From: Synechocystis sp. LKSZ1 | Lineage (GTDB): Bacteria; Cyanobacteriota; Cyanobacteriia; Cyanobacteriales; Microcystaceae | NCBI RefSeq assembly: GCF_040436315.1 | Contig: NZ_AP031572.1 | Location: 1,240,001 to 1,304,000, forward strand | Length of the DNA: 64,000 bases | Direction: 5' to 3' | Shown here: positions 61,744 through 64,000 of the stretch, piece by piece | How the letters are laid out: every line of letters begins with the position of its first letter | Numbering within the stretch: the first letter of the stretch is position 1 | The notes under the pieces: model-generated | Told to the model about the DNA's origin: nothing | Databases searched by the model: none | The model's input: only the letters and a program-made list of their open reading frames with translations | Translations under genes and position numbers: made by a program

Positions 61744-62718
61744 ATGGCAGAAACTCTGTTATTTAATGCCCTCAGACAAGCCCTTGATGAAGAAATGGGA
61801 CGGGATGACACCGTCTTTGTCCTTGGTGAAGATGTGGGCCACTACGGTGGTTCCTATAAGGTGACGAAAGATTTATATCAAAAGTACGGCGAATGGCGGG
61901 TTCTGGATACTCCCATTGCTGAAAATAGCTTTACGGGGATGGCTGTGGGGGCTGCTATGACGGGCCTGCGGCCGGTGATCGAAGGCATGAACATGGGCTT
62001 TCTGCTCCTAGCCTTTAACCAAATTGCTAACAATGCCGGGATGTTACGCTACACCTCCGGCGGAAATTTCAAAATTCCCATGGTGATTCGGGGGCCAGGG
62101 GGAGTCGGTCGGCAACTAGGGGCCGAGCATTCCCAGCGTCTAGAGGCCTATTTCCATGCGGTGCCGGGCCTGAAAATTGTCGCCTGTTCCACCCCCTACA
62201 ATGCCAAGGGCCTGCTCAAGGCCGCCATTCGAGATGACAACCCGGTGCTTTTCTTTGAGCATGTTCTGCTCTACAACCTCAAGGAAAACCTGCCGGATCA
62301 CGAATACATTGTGCCTCTGGACAAGGCGGAAATTGTGCGCCCCGGTAAAGACGTGACAATTTTGACCTATTCCCGGATGCGCCACCACTGTCTCCAGGCC
62401 CTGAAGCAATTGGAAAAGGACGGCTACGACCCGGAAATTATTGACCTCATCTCCCTCAAGCCCTTTGACATGGAGACAATTAGTGCCTCCATTCGCAAAA
62501 CCCATCGGGTGATCATTGTGGAAGAGTGCATGAAAACCGGGGGGATTGCTGCAGAATTGATTGCCCTGATTAACGACCAACTCTTCGACGAACTGGATGG
62601 GCCGGTGGTTCGCCTCTCCTCCCAGGATATCCCCACCCCCTACAATGGCGCCCTAGAGCGTTTGACCATTGTTCAGCCGCCCCAGATCGTAGATACGGTG
62701 AAGCAGTTAGTGGGTTAG
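61744..62718 (+). CDS. pdhB: PdhB, pyruvate dehydrogenase E1 beta subunit
   Basis: 324 residues, transketolase-type fold. [39 protein letters not shown], the [20 protein letters not shown] metal/core region and [17 protein letters not shown] are characteristic of E1 beta. Part of the complex that makes acetyl-CoA from pyruvate. Its pdhA partner is elsewhere, as is usual in cyanobacteria. recJ follows after 10 bp. Confidence 0.96.
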   Translation: MAETLLFNALRQALDEEMGRDDTVFVLGEDVGHYGGSYKVTKDLYQKYGEWRVLDTPIAENSFTGMAVGAAMTGLRPVIEGMNMGFLLLAFNQIANNAGMLRYTSGGNFKIPMVIRGPGGVGRQLGAEHSQRLEAYFHAVPGLKIVACSTPYNAKGLLKAAIRDDNPVLFFEHVLLYNLKENLPDHEYIVPLDKAEIVRPGKDVTILTYSRMRHHCLQALKQLEKDGYDPEIIDLISLKPFDMETISASIRKTHRVIIVEECMKTGGIAAELIALINDQLFDELDGPVVRLSSQDIPTPYNGALERLTIVQPPQIVDTVKQLVG

Positions 62719-62728
62719 GCTCCCGATC

Positions 62729-64000
62729 ATGGCCCCGGCCCACTGGCAGATTCAGCCCCCCGCTAACCTCCCGGCCCAATTTTGGCAGGCGGTGTCCCGC
62801 TACTGTGCCCAGTCCAACGGTTATTTTGCGGCCCAACTGCTGTGGCAACGCGGGATTCGGGATGAGGCCCAACTCCAGGCCTTTGTTGATGCCCAGGCCT
62901 ACCGCCCCACCAGCCCCTTTGCCTTTGGCCAGGAAATGAAGTGGGCTGTCCAGCGTTTGCACCAGGCCCGCGAAACCGGGGAAAAGGTGGTCATCTGGGG
63001 GGATTTTGATGCCGATGGGGTTACGGCCACCAGTGTGTTGTGGGAGGGCCTGGGCCAGTTTTTTCCCCAGGGAGAGCAGTTAACCTACTATATTCCCCAC
63101 CGTCTCCGGGAATCCCATGGCCTGAATCTGCCCCAACTGGAACGCCTGGCCGGAGAAGGGGTGCGTCTAATTGTCACCTGTGATACGGGTAGTACTTCCC
63201 TCCGAGAAATTGACCAGGCCCTGGCTTGGGGCCTAGACCTGATCATCACCGATCACCATACCTTGCCGGAGGAGCGTCCCCCGGTGGTGGCCATGATCAA
63301 CCCCCGCTACTTTGCCGAAAACCATCCCCTGTACCATCTCTCCGGTGTGGCGGTGGCCTATAAATTGGTGGAGGCTCTTTATGAAAGTTTTCCGACCATT
63401 CCCCAGCAACCCCTGAGTGACCTCCTGGATCTAGTGGCCATTGGTCTGATCGCTGATCTCGTGCAACTAACAGGGGACTGTCGTTACCTGGCCCAAAAGG
63501 GCATCGAACAACTGCAAAAACAACCTCAAACCCAGTCCCGCCCGGGGGTGGCTAAACTCTTGGAATACTGTAAGGGCAACGGCGACCGCCCGACGGATAT
63601 TTCCTTTGGCATTGGCCCCCGCATTAATGCCATTAGTCGTATCCATGGCGACGCCAGCTTTGGGGTGGAACTGCTCACCAGTCGTCAATCAGAGCGCTGT
63701 GCAGCCCTGGCGGAGGCCACGGAACTGGCCAATAGTCGCCGCAAAAGTCTGCAAAAAACCATCAGCGCGGAGGTAGAGAAACAAGTCCAACGGCTGGATC
63801 TTTCGACTACAGGGGTGATTGTCCTCGAAGATCCCCAATGGCCGGCAGGAATTCTGGGCCTGGTGGCCAGCAAAATTGCCCAGGATTATGGCCGTCCGAC
63901 CATTCTCCTCTGTCGTCAGTTGGAAGCGACAGGGACTATTGTCCGAGGCTCGGCCCGCTCAATTCGCAATATCGATCTCTACGACCTACTCCAGTCCCAA
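62729..64000 (+). CDS. recJ: RecJ single-strand 5'-3' exonuclease (3' end cut by window)
   Basis: The first 424 codons are present (start ATG 62729, MAPAHWQIQPPANLP), open to the window end. DHH-family motifs: GDFDADGVTATSVLWEG (motif I), ITDHHTLPEERP (motif III DHH), VAIGLIADLVQL (motif IV), FGIGPRINAISRI and the beginning of the DHHA1 domain WPAGILGLVASKIAQDYGRP with GSARSI. RecJ acts in recombination and mismatch repair. Motif I reads DFDADG rather than the common DYDxDG, still retaining the aspartates. It is probably cotranscribed with pdhB. Confidence 0.93.
   Translation, partial: MAPAHWQIQPPANLPAQFWQAVSRYCAQSNGYFAAQLLWQRGIRDEAQLQAFVDAQAYRPTSPFAFGQEMKWAVQRLHQARETGEKVVIWGDFDADGVTATSVLWEGLGQFFPQGEQLTYYIPHRLRESHGLNLPQLERLAGEGVRLIVTCDTGSTSLREIDQALAWGLDLIITDHHTLPEERPPVVAMINPRYFAENHPLYHLSGVAVAYKLVEALYESFPTIPQQPLSDLLDLVAIGLIADLVQLTGDCRYLAQKGIEQLQKQPQTQSRPGVAKLLEYCKGNGDRPTDISFGIGPRINAISRIHGDASFGVELLTSRQSERCAALAEATELANSRRKSLQKTISAEVEKQVQRLDLSTTGVIVLEDPQWPAGILGLVASKIAQDYGRPTILLCRQLEATGTIVRGSARSIRNIDLYDLLQSQ

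Overview
The window is chromosomal DNA of a phycobilisome-bearing cyanobacterium. The evidence is ChlB (dark protochlorophyllide reductase), SufR with its four-cysteine signature beside sufBCD, a high-light-inducible protein behind a perfect HLR1 (RpaB) box, a CpcS-type bilin lyase, Ycf66, DUF1825 and DUF3493 proteins, and the fused arginine dihydrolase ArgZ/AgrE. I cannot name a genus. No complete transposase, integrase, rRNA gene or CRISPR array was seen. The only RNA gene found is tRNA-Thr(CGU).

Layout. 1-4.1 kb: sufBCD (minus, sufD cut by the window edge) divergent from sufR, with two SufR-like operators between. 4.1-9.9 kb: housekeeping genes (YjbQ, CpcS-like lyase, ychF, map, a VOC protein, rsmB, a YtxH/DUF948 pair). 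10-16.7 kb: argZ, an unannotated 31-codon membrane ORF, corA, a ROK sugar kinase and chlB. 16.7-19.6 kb: a WGR-domain/beta-propeller protein and its propeller paralogue. 19.7-25.9 kb: a signalling cluster (MHYT hybrid kinase, REC-kinase, REC-HD-GYP).

25.9-46.5 kb is an accessory block of 18 genes, all on the minus strand, facing a divergent AraC-family regulator at 46.6 kb. It encodes MscS, an orphan solute-binding lipoprotein, a DUF1400 hydrolase, an outer-membrane barrel with an inserted coiled coil, two sulfatases, an apparently exported formylglycine-generating enzyme, DUF202 and DUF1622 membrane proteins, a BASS-type transporter, several secreted proteins (DUF2808, a pilin-like protein, DUF2092, a repeat protein) and two DUF1254/DUF1214 proteins. 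By eye all 12 copies of the HIP1 octamer in the window lie between 27.3 and 45.4 kb and none in the flanks, which suggests the block was imported from a HIP1-rich cyanobacterium. The large sulfatase gene inside it looks more GC-rich than its neighbours and has no HIP1. The block reads as a cell-surface sulfate-ester handling system: enzyme activation, hydrolysis, envelope proteins and uptake. The substrate is unknown.

46.6-64 kb returns to core content: a glycine-zipper protein, a DHH-CBS-tRNA nucleotidyltransferase fusion, the hli operon, tRNA-Thr, a PyrF-PyrE fusion with Ycf66, an LRAT-fold protein with a GntR regulator, a cupin, L-2-hydroxyglutarate oxidase, EgtD, pdhB and a 3'-truncated recJ.
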